Below, one piece after another: positions 38,077 to 47,005 of a DNA stretch of 64,000 nucleotides. The notes beneath the pieces were generated by a model. That model was not told where the DNA came from. It searched no databases and worked only from the letters and a program-made list of their open reading frames with translations. The DNA lies in the NCBI GenBank assembly GCA_030447275.1, contig JAUJPF010000009.1, positions 1-64,000 on the forward strand. Direction: 5' to 3'. The position numbers and the translations under genes were made by a program. The DNA is from Solirubrobacteraceae bacterium (lineage in GTDB: Bacteria > Actinomycetota > Thermoleophilia > Solirubrobacterales > Solirubrobacteraceae). Every line of letters begins with the position of its first letter. The stretch's first letter is position 1.

Positions 38077-39413
38077 ATGCCCGTGCTTCTCGTCGCGTTC
38101 CGCACGCTGCTACCACCGGCATCACCGATCCCCTCGATGCCGCCTTCGCGGAGCGCGACGGCATCGCCTCGTACCACGTCTCGCGCCGTGCCGGGATCCA
38201 GGTCGTCCGCGTGCCGGTGGCGTGGAGCGGCGTCGCGTCGCGGGCGCCCGCAACGCGACCGACCCGGCCGACGCCGCCTACGAGTGGAAGTTCGTCGACG
38301 ATCGCGTGCATCGCATCGTCGCCAACGGCCTGGTGCCGGCCGCTGCTGTCGGTGTACTCCGCGCCGCCGTGGGCGCGAAAGCGGGGCCAGACGCCGCAAG
38401 CCGGTGACCTCGGCGCCTTCATGAGCGCGATCGCGCGTCGCTACGACGGCGCGTCGGGGCAGCCCCGCGTCTCGCTGTGGCAGATCTGGAACGAGCCGAA
38501 CCTGAAGTCGTTCATGGCGACCGAGAACGGTCCCGCGGACTACCGCGAGATGGTCGCCCGCAGCTACCCGGCGATCAAGGCCGTCCACCGCGGCAACGTC
38601 GTCGTCGCCGGCGGCCTCGGGCCCTTCGGCGGCCCGAACGGCAGGTACGGCATCGCGCCGCTGAGGTTCATGCGCGCCCTCTTCCGCAGGAAGACCCCGT
38701 TCGACGTGTGGTCGCACCATCCGTACACGTCGGGGTCGCCGGCGCGACACGCGTACGCCAAGGACGACGCTTCACTGGGCGATCTGCCCGAGATCCGCCG
38801 GCTGCTCGGCCGCGCACGCAGCGCGGGCCGGATCCGCTCGACGCGCCTCTGGGTGACGGAGTTCTCGTGGGACACGAAGCCGCCCGACCCGTTCGGCGTT
38901 CCCGTGCGCGAGCACGCCCGCTGGGTCGCGGAGGCGCTGTACCGGATGTGGACGAGCGGCGTCGATCTCGTCGTCTGGTTCCAGCTGCGCGACAACCCGC
39001 ACGAGGGCTTCGCGTGGGGCCAGACCTTCCAGTCCGGCCTGTACTACCGGACGACCGCGCTCTACGACAACGAGAAGCCGAAGCCGGCGCTGCGCGCGTT
39101 CCGGTTCCCGTTCGTCGCGCTGCCGCGGGGGCGGCGGGTGGTGCTGTGGGGCCGGACCCCCGACAGCCGCGCCGCGCGCGTGCTCGTCCAGCGACGCACG
39201 CGCCGCGGAGGGTGGGACGGCTTCCTGGTGCTGCGCGCCGACCGTCACGGCATCTTCCGCGGGTCGCTGCGCGGGCACCGTGGCGCCATGCTGCGCGCGC
39301 GCGTCGGCCGCGGCAACGCGAGCTTGCCGTTCGCGGTCCGCCGCACGCGCGATCGCCCCGTCTACCCGTTCGGGGGCGACGATCCAGGGGCGCTGCGCGA
39401 GAACGACCGCTGA
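38077..39413 (+). pseudogene. Glycoside hydrolase (GH5/GH39-like), 5' part frame-disrupted
   Basis: From about 38320 onward the frame is intact: LSVYSAPPWAR, ISLWQ-type VSLWQIWNEPNLKSF (the NEP acid/base glutamate), DVWSHHPYT, LWVTEFSWDT (the nucleophile Glu) and VVWFQLRDNPH. The upstream 240 bases encode recognisable family sequence (GITDPLDAAFAERDGIASYH, then NATDPADAAYEWKFVDDRVH) only if the frame changes three times: a missing base near 38118, a missing base at about 38250, an extra base near 38330. Undoing them gives 446 codons. It is an assembly error or a pseudogene. The start is uncertain. Confidence 0.75.
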
Positions 39414-39431
39414 TCCGGGTAGCGAACCCGT

Positions 39432-40229
39432 ATGGGCCTTCCCGAGCCGCGGACCGACGGCACCGCCTTCGTCACCGGCGCCTCCGCCGGGATCGGCGCC
39501 GAGATCGCCCGCGAGCTCGCGCGGCGCGGCCATGGCGTGACGCTCGTCGCGCGGCGGCGCGAGCGGCTCGAGGAGTTGGCGGCCGAGCTGTCCGACGGGC
39601 ATGGCGTGCGCGCGGAGGTGCTGCCCGCCGACCTCACCGACCCCGGCGCGCGGGCGGCGCTGCCCGCGCGCGTCGAGGCGCTCGGGCTCGAGGTCGACGT
39701 GCTCGTCAACAACGCCGGCTTCGGGACGTCCGGGTGCTTCCACCAGGCCGACGTCGAGCGCGAGATCCAGCAGGTCCGCATCCTCGTCGAGGCGGTCGTC
39801 GACCTGACCGGGCGGTTCCTGCCTCCGATGGTCGAGCGTCGCAGCGGCGCGGTGCTGAACGTGGCGTCGACCGCCGGGTACGCCGCGCTGCCACGGATGG
39901 CGGGCTACGGCGCGGCGAAGGCGTGGGCGCGCTCGTTCACGCAGGCGGTCCACGAGGAGGTCAAGCGGTTCGGGATCGCGGTCACCGCGCTGTGCCCCGG
40001 GCCCGTCGAAACCGAGTTCTTCGACGTCTCCGGCCCCACGCCGATCGAGAACGTCATCCCGAAGCCGGCGTGGGTCGACGCCGAGCTGTGCGCGCGGGTC
40101 GCGCTCGACGGCCTCGAGCGCAACAGGGTCGAGGTCGTCCCCGGCCGCGCGATGCAGGCGATCGTCGCCGCCGGGCGCGTGACGCCGCACGAGGTGCGCG
40201 GCCCGCTGTTCGGACGCTTCTTCCGCTAG
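39432..40229 (+). CDS. SDR family NAD(P)-dependent oxidoreductase
   Basis: The 265-residue Rossmann-fold enzyme has TGASAGIGAEIAREL for cofactor binding, VNNAGFGTSG, and the catalytic Ser (NVASTAGY) with YGAAK (YxxxK). ARRRERLEE after the second strand suggests NADP(H). It is the classical SDR type with a C-terminal extension ending LFGRFFR, as in short-chain acyl-reducing or ketoreductase family members. It is 18 bases downstream of the glycosidase gene and 11 bases before the next methyltransferase; the substrate is not known. Confidence 0.9.
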   Translation: MGLPEPRTDGTAFVTGASAGIGAEIARELARRGHGVTLVARRRERLEELAAELSDGHGVRAEVLPADLTDPGARAALPARVEALGLEVDVLVNNAGFGTSGCFHQADVEREIQQVRILVEAVVDLTGRFLPPMVERRSGAVLNVASTAGYAALPRMAGYGAAKAWARSFTQAVHEEVKRFGIAVTALCPGPVETEFFDVSGPTPIENVIPKPAWVDAELCARVALDGLERNRVEVVPGRAMQAIVAAGRVTPHEVRGPLFGRFFR

Positions 40230-40240
40230 GCGGTCCGCGC

Positions 40241-40855
40241 GTGATCTCTCGACTGCGCGCCGCGCTGTCCCGCCAGCTCTCGCACCCGAGCGGGGCCGGC
40301 GGCAGGATCGTCGCGCGGCTGATGAACCGCGGCAACCGGGGGCTCAACGACCTGGCCATCGCGCGGCTGGAGGTCGAGCGGGGCAGCCGCGTCCTCGATC
40401 TCGGCTTCGGCGGCGGGCTGACGTTCGCGCCGCTGTGGGAGCGCGGCGCGACGGTCGTCGGCATCGACCGCGCCGAGGACATGGTGGGCGCGGCGCGTAC
40501 GCGCTTCGCGGACGAGGTGGCCGCCGGCCGGCTGGAGCTGCACGCGGGCGACGTCGGGCGGCTGCCGCTGGCCGACGGCGCGGTCGACCGCGTGCTGACC
40601 GTCAACACCGTCTACTTCTGGCCGGACCTCGCCGCGGCGTTCGGCGAGGTGCGGCGCGTGCTCGCGCCCGGCGGACGGCTCGTGGTGGCCATCCGGGACA
40701 TGAAGGTGATGCAGCAACTCGATCCGGCGGTGTTCTCGCTTCGGGGCCCGGAGGAGCTGGCCGCGGCGCTGCGGGACGCGGGGTTCGCCGAGGCCGACGT
40801 GGAGACGCCGCCCGGCGGGAGGACGCATCTGATCGTCGCGAGGCCGGCGGCCTAG
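40241..40855 (+). CDS. Class I SAM-dependent methyltransferase
   Basis: The 204-residue protein has VLDLGFGGGLTFAPLWERG as motif I, VVGIDRAEDMVGAAR, RLPLADGAVDRVLTVNTVYFW and VLAPGGRLVVAIRD, the Methyltransf_11 layout with a short N-terminal helix region. GTG at 40241 is used. Its stop shares CTAG with the convergent uracil-DNA glycosylase gene. It may pair with the SDR gene just upstream; the acceptor is unknown. Confidence 0.85.
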   Translation: MISRLRAALSRQLSHPSGAGGRIVARLMNRGNRGLNDLAIARLEVERGSRVLDLGFGGGLTFAPLWERGATVVGIDRAEDMVGAARTRFADEVAAGRLELHAGDVGRLPLADGAVDRVLTVNTVYFWPDLAAAFGEVRRVLAPGGRLVVAIRDMKVMQQLDPAVFSLRGPEELAAALRDAGFAEADVETPPGGRTHLIVARPAA

Positions 40856-41553
40856 CCGGCGAGTACGCGCGCCCGCTCGAAGACCGCGTCCATCATCGGC
40901 GGCGTCAGCACGCCGGTGAACGTGTTGTGCGGGCTCGGGTGGAAGCAGCCGAGCAGCGTCCACGGCGCGCCCCCCAGCTCGGCGCCGTGGCCGAACTTCG
41001 GCCGCGGCCGGGGCACCGGGTCGCCTCCGGGCATGGCCGCGCGCGCGTGGAGCGCCGCGTCCCACGCGAACGCCCCGAGGCACACGAGCACGCGGGCGTC
41101 CGGCAGCAGCCCCAGCTCGGGCACCGCCCACGTCCGGAGGCACGTGTCGCGCTCGGCGGGGGTCGGCTTGTTGGCCGGCGGCGCGCAGCGCACGGCCGCC
41201 GTCACCCACAGGTCGCTCACCCGCAGTCCGTCGTCGCGCGAGACGGAGAGCGCCTGGTTCGCGAAGCCCGTGCGATGCAGCGACGCGTAGAGGAAGTCGG
41301 CCGAGCGGTCGCCGGTGAACACGCGCCCGGTGCGGTTGCCGCCGTGTGCCGCCGGCGCGAGGCCGAAGACGACGACCCGCGCCTGCGGGTCGCCGAAGCC
41401 GGGGATCGGCCGGGCCCAGTACTCCTCCTGCGCGAAGGCCGCCCGCTTGGTCCGCGCGGCCTCCTCACGCCACGCGACGAGCCGGGGGCAGAGCCGGCAG
41501 CGCGTGACCTCGTGCTCGAGCCTCGCGAGCGCGTCAGGCGCGGCGGGGCTCAG
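40852..41553 (-). CDS. Type-5 uracil-DNA glycosylase (UdgB-like), CTG start
   Basis: This repair enzyme removes uracil and hypoxanthine from DNA. The 233-residue product has CRLCPRLVAWREE (two iron-sulfur cysteines), GLAPAAHGGNRTGRVFTGD (motif I), two more cysteines in RCAPPANKPTPAERDTCLR, and CFHPSPHNTFTG (motif II). The CTG at 41551-41553 overlaps the TetR stop as CTGA. No ATG, GTG or TTG exists between it and the first conserved cysteine, so CTG initiation is the best reading. Motif I has Ala rather than Asp, as in the UdgB type. Confidence 0.88.
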   Translation of the reverse strand: MSPAAPDALARLEHEVTRCRLCPRLVAWREEAARTKRAAFAQEEYWARPIPGFGDPQARVVVFGLAPAAHGGNRTGRVFTGDRSADFLYASLHRTGFANQALSVSRDDGLRVSDLWVTAAVRCAPPANKPTPAERDTCLRTWAVPELGLLPDARVLVCLGAFAWDAALHARAAMPGGDPVPRPRPKFGHGAELGGAPWTLLGCFHPSPHNTFTGVLTPPMMDAVFERARVLAG

Positions 41554-42200
41554 GCGGGGCCCTGCTCCACGATCCCGGTGACCACGCGGGCGATCACGGG
41601 CTCGAGCTCGCGGATGTCGGCGGGGCGGCCGTGGCGCAGCTGGCGCGAGGTCAGCTCGACGATCGCCCCGACGATCGCGAACGCGTCGTCGAGCGAGGCG
41701 AGGCGCGCGGCGCCGTAGCGGTCGTGCGCCGTGGCGTTCTTGGCGTCGACGAGGCGGGCGAAGTCCTCGAGCACCGCGTCGCGGCGCGCGGTCGCCCGCG
41801 GCCCGGCCCCGATGATCTCGACGAGCAGGGTCCGCGCGTAGTCGGGATACGCCTCGATCGCCGCGAGGAAGGCGCGGACGCCGCCGAGCACCCGCTGCTC
41901 CGGCGTCGACCCCGCGACGTCGACCTGGACCGCGCCGGCCACCGCCTCGCTGACCTGGCGGCCGGCCGCGTCGAACAGCGCGAGGATGCACTCCTCCTTG
42001 TTGGCGAAGTGCTCGTAGAACGTCGCCTTCGACATGCCGGCCTCGCGGCTGATCGCCTCGGCGCTGGCCTCGGCGTAGCCGACGCGCGCGAAGACGGTCG
42101 CGGCCGCGTCGAACAGCCGCGCGCGCTGGCGCTGGCGGCGGACCTCCAGCGGCGGCGCGTGGCGGCCGCGCGGGATGGGTGGGGATTCCGACGACATCAT
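41550..42200 (-). CDS. TetR/AcrR family transcriptional regulator
   Basis: The 216-residue protein has an N-terminal helix-turn-helix at residues 20-65 (RLFDAAATVFARVGYAEASAE, then ISREAGMSKATFYEHFANKEE) and a ligand-binding C-terminal half. The start is ATG at 42200 or 42197. Its stop is overlapped by the CTG of the UdgB gene, so the two are translationally coupled. The controlled gene is probably itself or a neighbour; no operator was identified. Confidence 0.92.
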   Translation of the reverse strand: MMSSESPPIPRGRHAPPLEVRRQRQRARLFDAAATVFARVGYAEASAEAISREAGMSKATFYEHFANKEECILALFDAAGRQVSEAVAGAVQVDVAGSTPEQRVLGGVRAFLAAIEAYPDYARTLLVEIIGAGPRATARRDAVLEDFARLVDAKNATAHDRYGAARLASLDDAFAIVGAIVELTSRQLRHGRPADIRELEPVIARVVTGIVEQGPA

Positions 42201-42238
42201 GTCCCAGGATAGGAACCGGGCCGGTAGGCTCCCGCGCC

Positions 42239-42664
42239 GTGTCGCGCCTCGTCACGTTGCCGCTCCTCGCCCTCGCGATCCTCGTCCTCGCCGCCTGCGG
42301 CGGAGGCGGCGGCGACTCCGCGACCGACTTCAGCGGGGCCGAGCAGGAGGTCGCGCGCGCGATCGAGGACCTCGAGGAGGCCGGCCAGGAGGACGAGCCG
42401 CGGCGCATCTGCCAGGCGCTGCTCGCCCGCGAGGTCGTCGAGCGGATCGAGCAGGCCGGCGACGGCGACTGCACGAAGGCCGTCGAGCGGGCGCTCGACC
42501 AGGCCGACACGTTCACGCTCACGGTCGAGGACGTCACCGTCACGGGCGACAAGGCGACGGCCCGCGTCGAGACCGGCGTCGACGAGGAGAAGGTCGAGAC
42601 GATCGAGCTCGTGCGCGAGAACGGCGGCTGGCGGGTCGCCGCGCTCCCCGGCTCGGCCAGCTAG
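42239..42664 (+). CDS. Lipoprotein, hypothetical
   Basis: The 141-residue product has a signal peptide ending in the lipobox LAAC (cysteine at residue 20) followed by GGGGGDS, so it should be lipid-anchored outside the membrane. The mature part has repeated acidic helices (AIEDLEEAGQEDEPRR) and a C-terminal beta region (TLTVEDVTVTGDKATARVE) that resembles DUF4878-type NTF2-like lipoproteins of actinobacteria. GTG at 42239 is the start. Its stop shares CTAG with rmlB. Confidence 0.78.
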   Translation: MSRLVTLPLLALAILVLAACGGGGGDSATDFSGAEQEVARAIEDLEEAGQEDEPRRICQALLAREVVERIEQAGDGDCTKAVERALDQADTFTLTVEDVTVTGDKATARVETGVDEEKVETIELVRENGGWRVAALPGSAS

Positions 42665-43653
42665 CGGCCGAGCGCCTTGCCGTACTGGCGCTCGTAGTAC
42701 GCGCGGTAGTCGCCGGAGCGGATCGGCTCCCACCACCACGCGTTGTCGCGGTACCAGTCGACGGTCCGCGGCAGGCCGTCGGAGAAGCGCACCTGCGCCT
42801 CCCAGCCGAGCGCGCGGATCTTCTCCGAGCCGAGCGAGTAGCGGCGGTCGTGCCCGGGGCGGTCGGTGACGTACTCGATGATCGACTCGTCGGCCCCCGT
42901 CAGCTCGACGATCCGCTTGACGACCTCGAGGTTCGGGCACTCGTCGGGGCCGCCGACGTTGTAGACCTCGCCGGCGCCGCCGTGCTCGAGCGCGTGGCCG
43001 ATCCCGCGCGCGAAGTCCTCGACGTAGAGCCAGTTGCGCACCTGCATCCCGTCGCCGTACACCGGCAGCCGGTCGGCGTGCAGCGCGTTGAGGATCATCA
43101 GCGGGATGAGCTTCTCGGGGTACTGGTACGGCCCGTAGTTGTTCGACCCGCGGCAGATCACCGTCTCCATGCCGAACGTGTGGAAGTAGCTCCACACGAG
43201 CAGGTCCGCGCCGGCCTTCGTCGCGCTGTACGGCGACGACGGGGCGAGCGGCGACTCCTCGGTGAAGGAGCCCTCCTCGATCGACCCGTAGACCTCGTCG
43301 GTCGAGACCTGCACGTAGCGGATGCCGCGCCGGCGGGCCTCCTCGAGCAGCACGTACGTGCCCTGCGTGTGCGTCTTGACGAACGCGTCGGGCTCGGCGA
43401 TCGAGCGATCGACGTGCGTCTCCGCTGCGAAATTGATGACGGCGTCCACGCCCTTCCCCATCGCCTCGGCCGCGGCCTCGGGATCCTCGATCGCGCCGTG
43501 CACGAACGTGTGCTCGACGTCCTGGAGGTTCTCGGGCCGCCCCGCGTACGTGAGCTTGTCGAGCACGACGACGTCGTCGCCGTGGTCGCGGACGCGGATC
43601 CGCACGAAGTTCGAGCCGATGAACCCGGCGCCTCCGCAGACGAGCAGCCTCAT
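42661..43653 (-). CDS. rmlB: dTDP-glucose 4,6-dehydratase
   Basis: The enzyme makes dTDP-4-keto-6-deoxyglucose, the branch point for L-rhamnose and 3-amino-3,6-dideoxy sugars. The 330-residue SDR-type protein has GGAGFIGSNFVR for NAD+, STDEVYGSIE, and SPYSATKAGADLL with the YxxxK pair. RNWLYVEDFARGI and GPDECPNLEVV close the fold. It is the last of a three-gene operon with rmlD and rmlA; the ATG overlaps the rmlD stop as ATGA. Confidence 0.96.
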   Translation of the reverse strand: MRLLVCGGAGFIGSNFVRIRVRDHGDDVVVLDKLTYAGRPENLQDVEHTFVHGAIEDPEAAAEAMGKGVDAVINFAAETHVDRSIAEPDAFVKTHTQGTYVLLEEARRRGIRYVQVSTDEVYGSIEEGSFTEESPLAPSSPYSATKAGADLLVWSYFHTFGMETVICRGSNNYGPYQYPEKLIPLMILNALHADRLPVYGDGMQVRNWLYVEDFARGIGHALEHGGAGEVYNVGGPDECPNLEVVKRIVELTGADESIIEYVTDRPGHDRRYSLGSEKIRALGWEAQVRFSDGLPRTVDWYRDNAWWWEPIRSGDYRAYYERQYGKALGR

Positions 43654-44477
43654 GCGGGAACGACCTCCTTGACGTGCTGGGCGACGCCCTCGTGCCAGTC
43701 GGGCAGCCGGATGCCGTCCTCGCGCTCGGTTTCGAGCACGCTGAACGCCGGCCGCGGCGCGGGGCGGGGGAACTCCTCGGTCGTCACGGCGACCACGCGG
43801 CAGTCGAGCTCGCGCAGCCGCATCGCCTCGATGGCCAGCTCGAACCACGAGCAGGCGCCGCCGCCCGCGGCGTGGAAGAGGCCGCTCGCGCGGCGCTCGG
43901 CGAGGTCGACGAGCGCCGGGGCGAGGTGGCCGGTCCACGTCGGCGAGCCGATCTGGTCGAAGACGACCGACAGCTCGTCGCGCTCCTCGCCGAGCTTCAG
44001 CATCGTGTCGACGAAGTTCTTGCCGCCCTCGCCGAACAGCCACGCCGTGCGGGCGACGGCGTGGCCGTCGTCGGCCGAGCGCACGCCCTCCTCGCCCAAG
44101 AGCTTCGAGCGGCCGTAGGCGGTGGTGGGGGCGACGGGGGCGGACTCGACGTAGGGCCGGCGCGCGTCGCCGGCGAACACGTAGTCGGTCGAGACGTGCA
44201 CGACGTGCACGCCGCAGCGCGCGACGTTGGCGGCCGCGTCGCCGTTGACGCGCGTGGCCAGCTCCTCGTTCGCCTCGCACGCGTCGACGTCGGTGAACGC
44301 GGCGCAGTTGACGATCGCGTCCGGTCGCTCGGCGTCGACGAACGCGCGCACGGCGCCGGCGTCGGTCAGGTCGAGCTCGGGCAGGTCGGTGCCCCGCGTC
44401 TCGTGCCCGCGCTCGCGGGCGACGTCGACGACGCGGTGGCCGAGCATCCCCTTGGCTCCGGTGACGAGCAGGCGCAC
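43650..44477 (-). CDS. rmlD: dTDP-4-dehydrorhamnose reductase
   Basis: The enzyme reduces dTDP-4-dehydrorhamnose to dTDP-L-rhamnose. The 275-residue protein has LLVTGAKGMLGHRVVDVA for the cofactor, VNCAAFTDVDACE, VSTDYVFAG, and TTAYGRSKLLGEE with YxxxK. The GTG start at 44477 is two bases from the rmlA stop. Its natural substrate comes from RmlC, for which no gene is seen in the window. Confidence 0.95.
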   Translation of the reverse strand: MRLLVTGAKGMLGHRVVDVARERGHETRGTDLPELDLTDAGAVRAFVDAERPDAIVNCAAFTDVDACEANEELATRVNGDAAANVARCGVHVVHVSTDYVFAGDARRPYVESAPVAPTTAYGRSKLLGEEGVRSADDGHAVARTAWLFGEGGKNFVDTMLKLGEERDELSVVFDQIGSPTWTGHLAPALVDLAERRASGLFHAAGGGACSWFELAIEAMRLRELDCRVVAVTTEEFPRPAPRPAFSVLETEREDGIRLPDWHEGVAQHVKEVVPA

Positions 44478-44479
44478 GG

Positions 44480-45548
44480 CTAGAGGATCCCGATCTCGCT
44501 GTTGTCGCCGACCATCAGCCGGAACGCGCGCGGCTGGCCGACCGAGCGCCCGACGCGCACGTTGCGCCCGAGCAGCGACGACTCCATCCGCCCGTCGAGG
44601 CCCTTCACCACCGACCCCTCGAGCAGGATCGAGTGCTCGACCTCGGCGCGCTCGATCTCGCAGCCGGGACCGACGGCGGTGTACGGCCCGATGTAGCAGT
44701 CGGTCAGCTTCGCGCCGGCGCCGATGATGGCCGGGCCGCGCACGGTCGAGCGCTCGAGCCGGGCGCCGGGCTCCACGATCACGCGGCCGTGCGTGTGCGA
44801 GTCGACGAGGTCGCCCTCGACGCGCGTCTCGATCGTGTCGAGCACGAGCCGGTTGGCCTCGAGCATGTCGTCGAGGCGGCCGCTTCCACCAGCCCTGCAC
44901 GATGTGCGGCTCGACGCGCTGCTCTGAGTCGACGAGGTGCTGGATCGCGTCGGTGATCTCGAGCTCGCCGCGCGGACTGGGCTGGATGGCGCGGGCCGCG
45001 TCGTGGATGCCGGAGGTGAACATGTAGACGCCGACGAGCGCGAGGTCGGTCTTGGGCTCGGGCGGCTTCTCGAGCAGGCGCGTCACCCGGTCGCCGTCGA
45101 GCTCGGCGACGCCGTAGTGCTCGGGGTCGGGCACGGGCGTGAGCAGGATCAGCGCGTCGGGCTCGTGGTTGCGGAAGTCCTCGACCAGCTCGGTCATCCC
45201 GCCCTGGAGCAGGTTGTCGCCGAGGTACATGACGAACGGGCTCGAGGCGAGGAAGGGCTCGGCGGTGAGCACCGCGTGCGCGAGGCCCGCGGGCTCGTCC
45301 TGGAGGATGTAGGTGATCCGCACGCCGAAGCGCTCGCCGTCGCCGGTGACCGCCTTGATCTCGTCGCCGGTCTCGGGGGCGATGATGATCCCGATCTCCT
45401 CGATCCCCGCGGCGGCCATCGCCTCGATCCCGTAGAAGAGCACGGGCTTGTTGGCCACCGGCACGAGCTGCTTCGCGCTGGTGTAGGTGATCGGGCGCAG
45501 CCGGGTTCCCCGGCCGCCAGAGAGGATGAGGCCCTTGAGCGGCTCCAC
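44480..45548 (-). pseudogene. rmlA: Glucose-1-phosphate thymidylyltransferase (long form), frameshifted by a 5-base gap
   Basis: The first frame (45548 to about 44883) encodes LILSGGRGTRLRPITYTSAKQL (nucleotide binding), YLGDNLLQGGM, and IVQGWWK. The conserved continuation DTGR-LDDMLEANRLVL resumes in another frame from 44882 on. The observed AAG-CGGCCGCCTC lacks GACAC compared with the expected AAG-GACACCGGCCGCCTC, so a 5-base gap lies between 44882 and 44883. With it the gene has 358 codons, the length of the TIGR01208-like long form with a left-handed beta-helix tail. It is an assembly error or a real knockout of the pathway's first step. Confidence 0.85.
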
Positions 45549-45562
45549 GGCGGGAGGGGAGG

Positions 45563-46024
45563 CTAGTAGGTGCCGCCGAGCTTGCGGTGGTCCCACGTCG
45601 CGCGCTCGCGCTCGACGAACCGCATGGCGACGCGCTTCGCCGCCTGCTTGGAGACCATGGCCCGCACCTCGTCGCCGAGCTCGCCGCCGGTGTAGCGGGC
45701 GAAGATCTCGAGCCCGAGCTCGCCGACGCGCTCGGTGTCGCGGACGAGCTCGACGTCGCACTTGAGCATCACGCCGCGCAGCTCCTGGTACTCCTCGCCG
45801 GCCTCGACCTGCAGCGACGCGCGCGCGTCGCGCTCGAGGTTGCGGACCTTCTGCGACTTGGCGAACGTCCACGCCCACAGCTCGCCGCCGCGGACGACGT
45901 ACCAGAGCGGCATGAGGTGCGGGAACCCGTCGCGCCCGTTCGTCGCGCAGACGACGACGCGCTGCTCGTCGAGGAACGCGTCGACCTCCTCGGCGCTCAT
46001 CGTGATCTGGTCGCGGCGGCTCAC
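45563..46024 (-). CDS. PPOX-class flavin/F420-dependent protein
   Basis: The 153-residue split-barrel protein has QRVVVCATNGRDGFPHLMPLWYVV at the N terminus and FAKSQKVRNLERDARASLQVE, which matches pyridoxamine-phosphate-oxidase-like F420- or flavin-binding proteins of actinobacteria. GTG at 46024 is chosen because MSAEEVDAFLDEQ follows. A real substrate is not known. It sits between rmlA and a lipoprotein gene on the same strand. Confidence 0.85.
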   Translation of the reverse strand: MSRRDQITMSAEEVDAFLDEQRVVVCATNGRDGFPHLMPLWYVVRGGELWAWTFAKSQKVRNLERDARASLQVEAGEEYQELRGVMLKCDVELVRDTERVGELGLEIFARYTGGELGDEVRAMVSKQAAKRVAMRFVERERATWDHRKLGGTY

Positions 46025-46035
46025 GGGCGGGGACG

Positions 46036-46530
46036 CTACCGGGCGCGCCAGGTGGCGCTCGTCAGGGTGAACGCGTGGTCGCCGCATGGCTCGCGGATCG
46101 CCTTGAACCGCAGCCCGTCCGGCGTCTGCGTCGCCCGATACCGGCCGCCGGTCTGCCTGCCGCGGCGGTCGGTGCAGTTGGTCTTCGGAGCCGTGACGAC
46201 GATGTCGCCGTCCATCTGGAACTGCAACTGCTCGCCGCCGCCATCGGGCCCGGAGGAGTACATGGTCGGCGCGACGATCGTGAGGCGCCAGCGGCCGGGC
46301 TTCACCGGCAGCTTCGGGTAGCGCCGGACGTCGGCGCGCGTGATCGTCGCCGCGTAGCGCCCGTCGAGCGCCGTGCTCGTGGCCGGCCCCGGCTCCTCCT
46401 CCGGCGGCGCCTGCTGCGTCGTCGCGGGCGGGATGAGCGGCTCCTCCGGCTCGTCATCGTCGTCGGAGCCGCAGCCGCCCGCGAGGAGCGCAGCGGCCGC
46501 AAGCGACGCGACGAGCGCTCGCACGGTCAC
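46036..46530 (-). CDS. Lipoprotein, hypothetical
   Basis: The 164-residue product begins with a signal peptide and a lipobox-like LLAGGC, followed by an acidic, proline-rich linker (SDDDDEPEEPLIPPATTQQ). The globular part has two cysteines (TNCTDRRG and REPCGDHAF) and many beta-strands, which resembles lipocalin-like secreted proteins, but no family can be named. The GTG overlaps the Lrp stop as GTGA. Confidence 0.72.
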   Translation of the reverse strand: MTVRALVASLAAAALLAGGCGSDDDDEPEEPLIPPATTQQAPPEEEPGPATSTALDGRYAATITRADVRRYPKLPVKPGRWRLTIVAPTMYSSGPDGGGEQLQFQMDGDIVVTAPKTNCTDRRGRQTGGRYRATQTPDGLRFKAIREPCGDHAFTLTSATWRAR

Positions 46531-46991
46531 GGCGCGACGCTGCGGCGCGGGACGGGCGAGGACTGCATGATCGCCGTCGTCGTCTGGCCGTAGGCCGCGA
46601 ACTCGTCGATCAGTGTCTCGAGGTGCTCGACGTCGCGGACGTACGCGGTCATCACGTAGCAGTCGTCGCCGGTGACGCGGTGGCACTCGACGACCTCCGG
46701 CGACTGGCGCGCCAGCTCCGCCACGTCGCGCAGCTGGCGGGGCGCGGGGCGGATGCGCAGGTGCACGCCGAGCCCGAGGCCGAGCCGGCGCGGGTCGACC
46801 TCGGCGCGATAGCCGGTGATGACGCCCTCGTCCTCCAGGCGCCGCACGCGCTCGGCGACCGCGGGCGACGAGAGCCCGACGCGGCGGCCGAGCTCGGCGA
46901 GCGACGTCCGCGCGTCCTCCTGGAGCTCTGAGAGCAGTCGAAGGTTCGTTGCATCGAGGAGGCCCTCGTTCGTAGGCACGAGGCGGAACAT
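46527..46991 (-). CDS. Lrp/AsnC family transcriptional regulator
   Basis: The 154-residue protein has a helix-turn-helix (LLSELQEDARTSLAELGRRVG, then SSPAVAERVRRLEDEGVI) and the RAM ligand-binding domain (VECHRVTGDDCYVMTAYV). Lrp-type proteins respond to amino acids. It is divergent from an EamA exporter gene with only 14 bases between the start codons, so control of that exporter is likely, as with other Lrp/exporter pairs. Confidence 0.92.
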   Translation of the reverse strand: MFRLVPTNEGLLDATNLRLLSELQEDARTSLAELGRRVGLSSPAVAERVRRLEDEGVITGYRAEVDPRRLGLGLGVHLRIRPAPRQLRDVAELARQSPEVVECHRVTGDDCYVMTAYVRDVEHLETLIDEFAAYGQTTTAIMQSSPVPRRSVAP

Positions 46992-47005
46992 ACCTGCGAT
47001 CGGGC

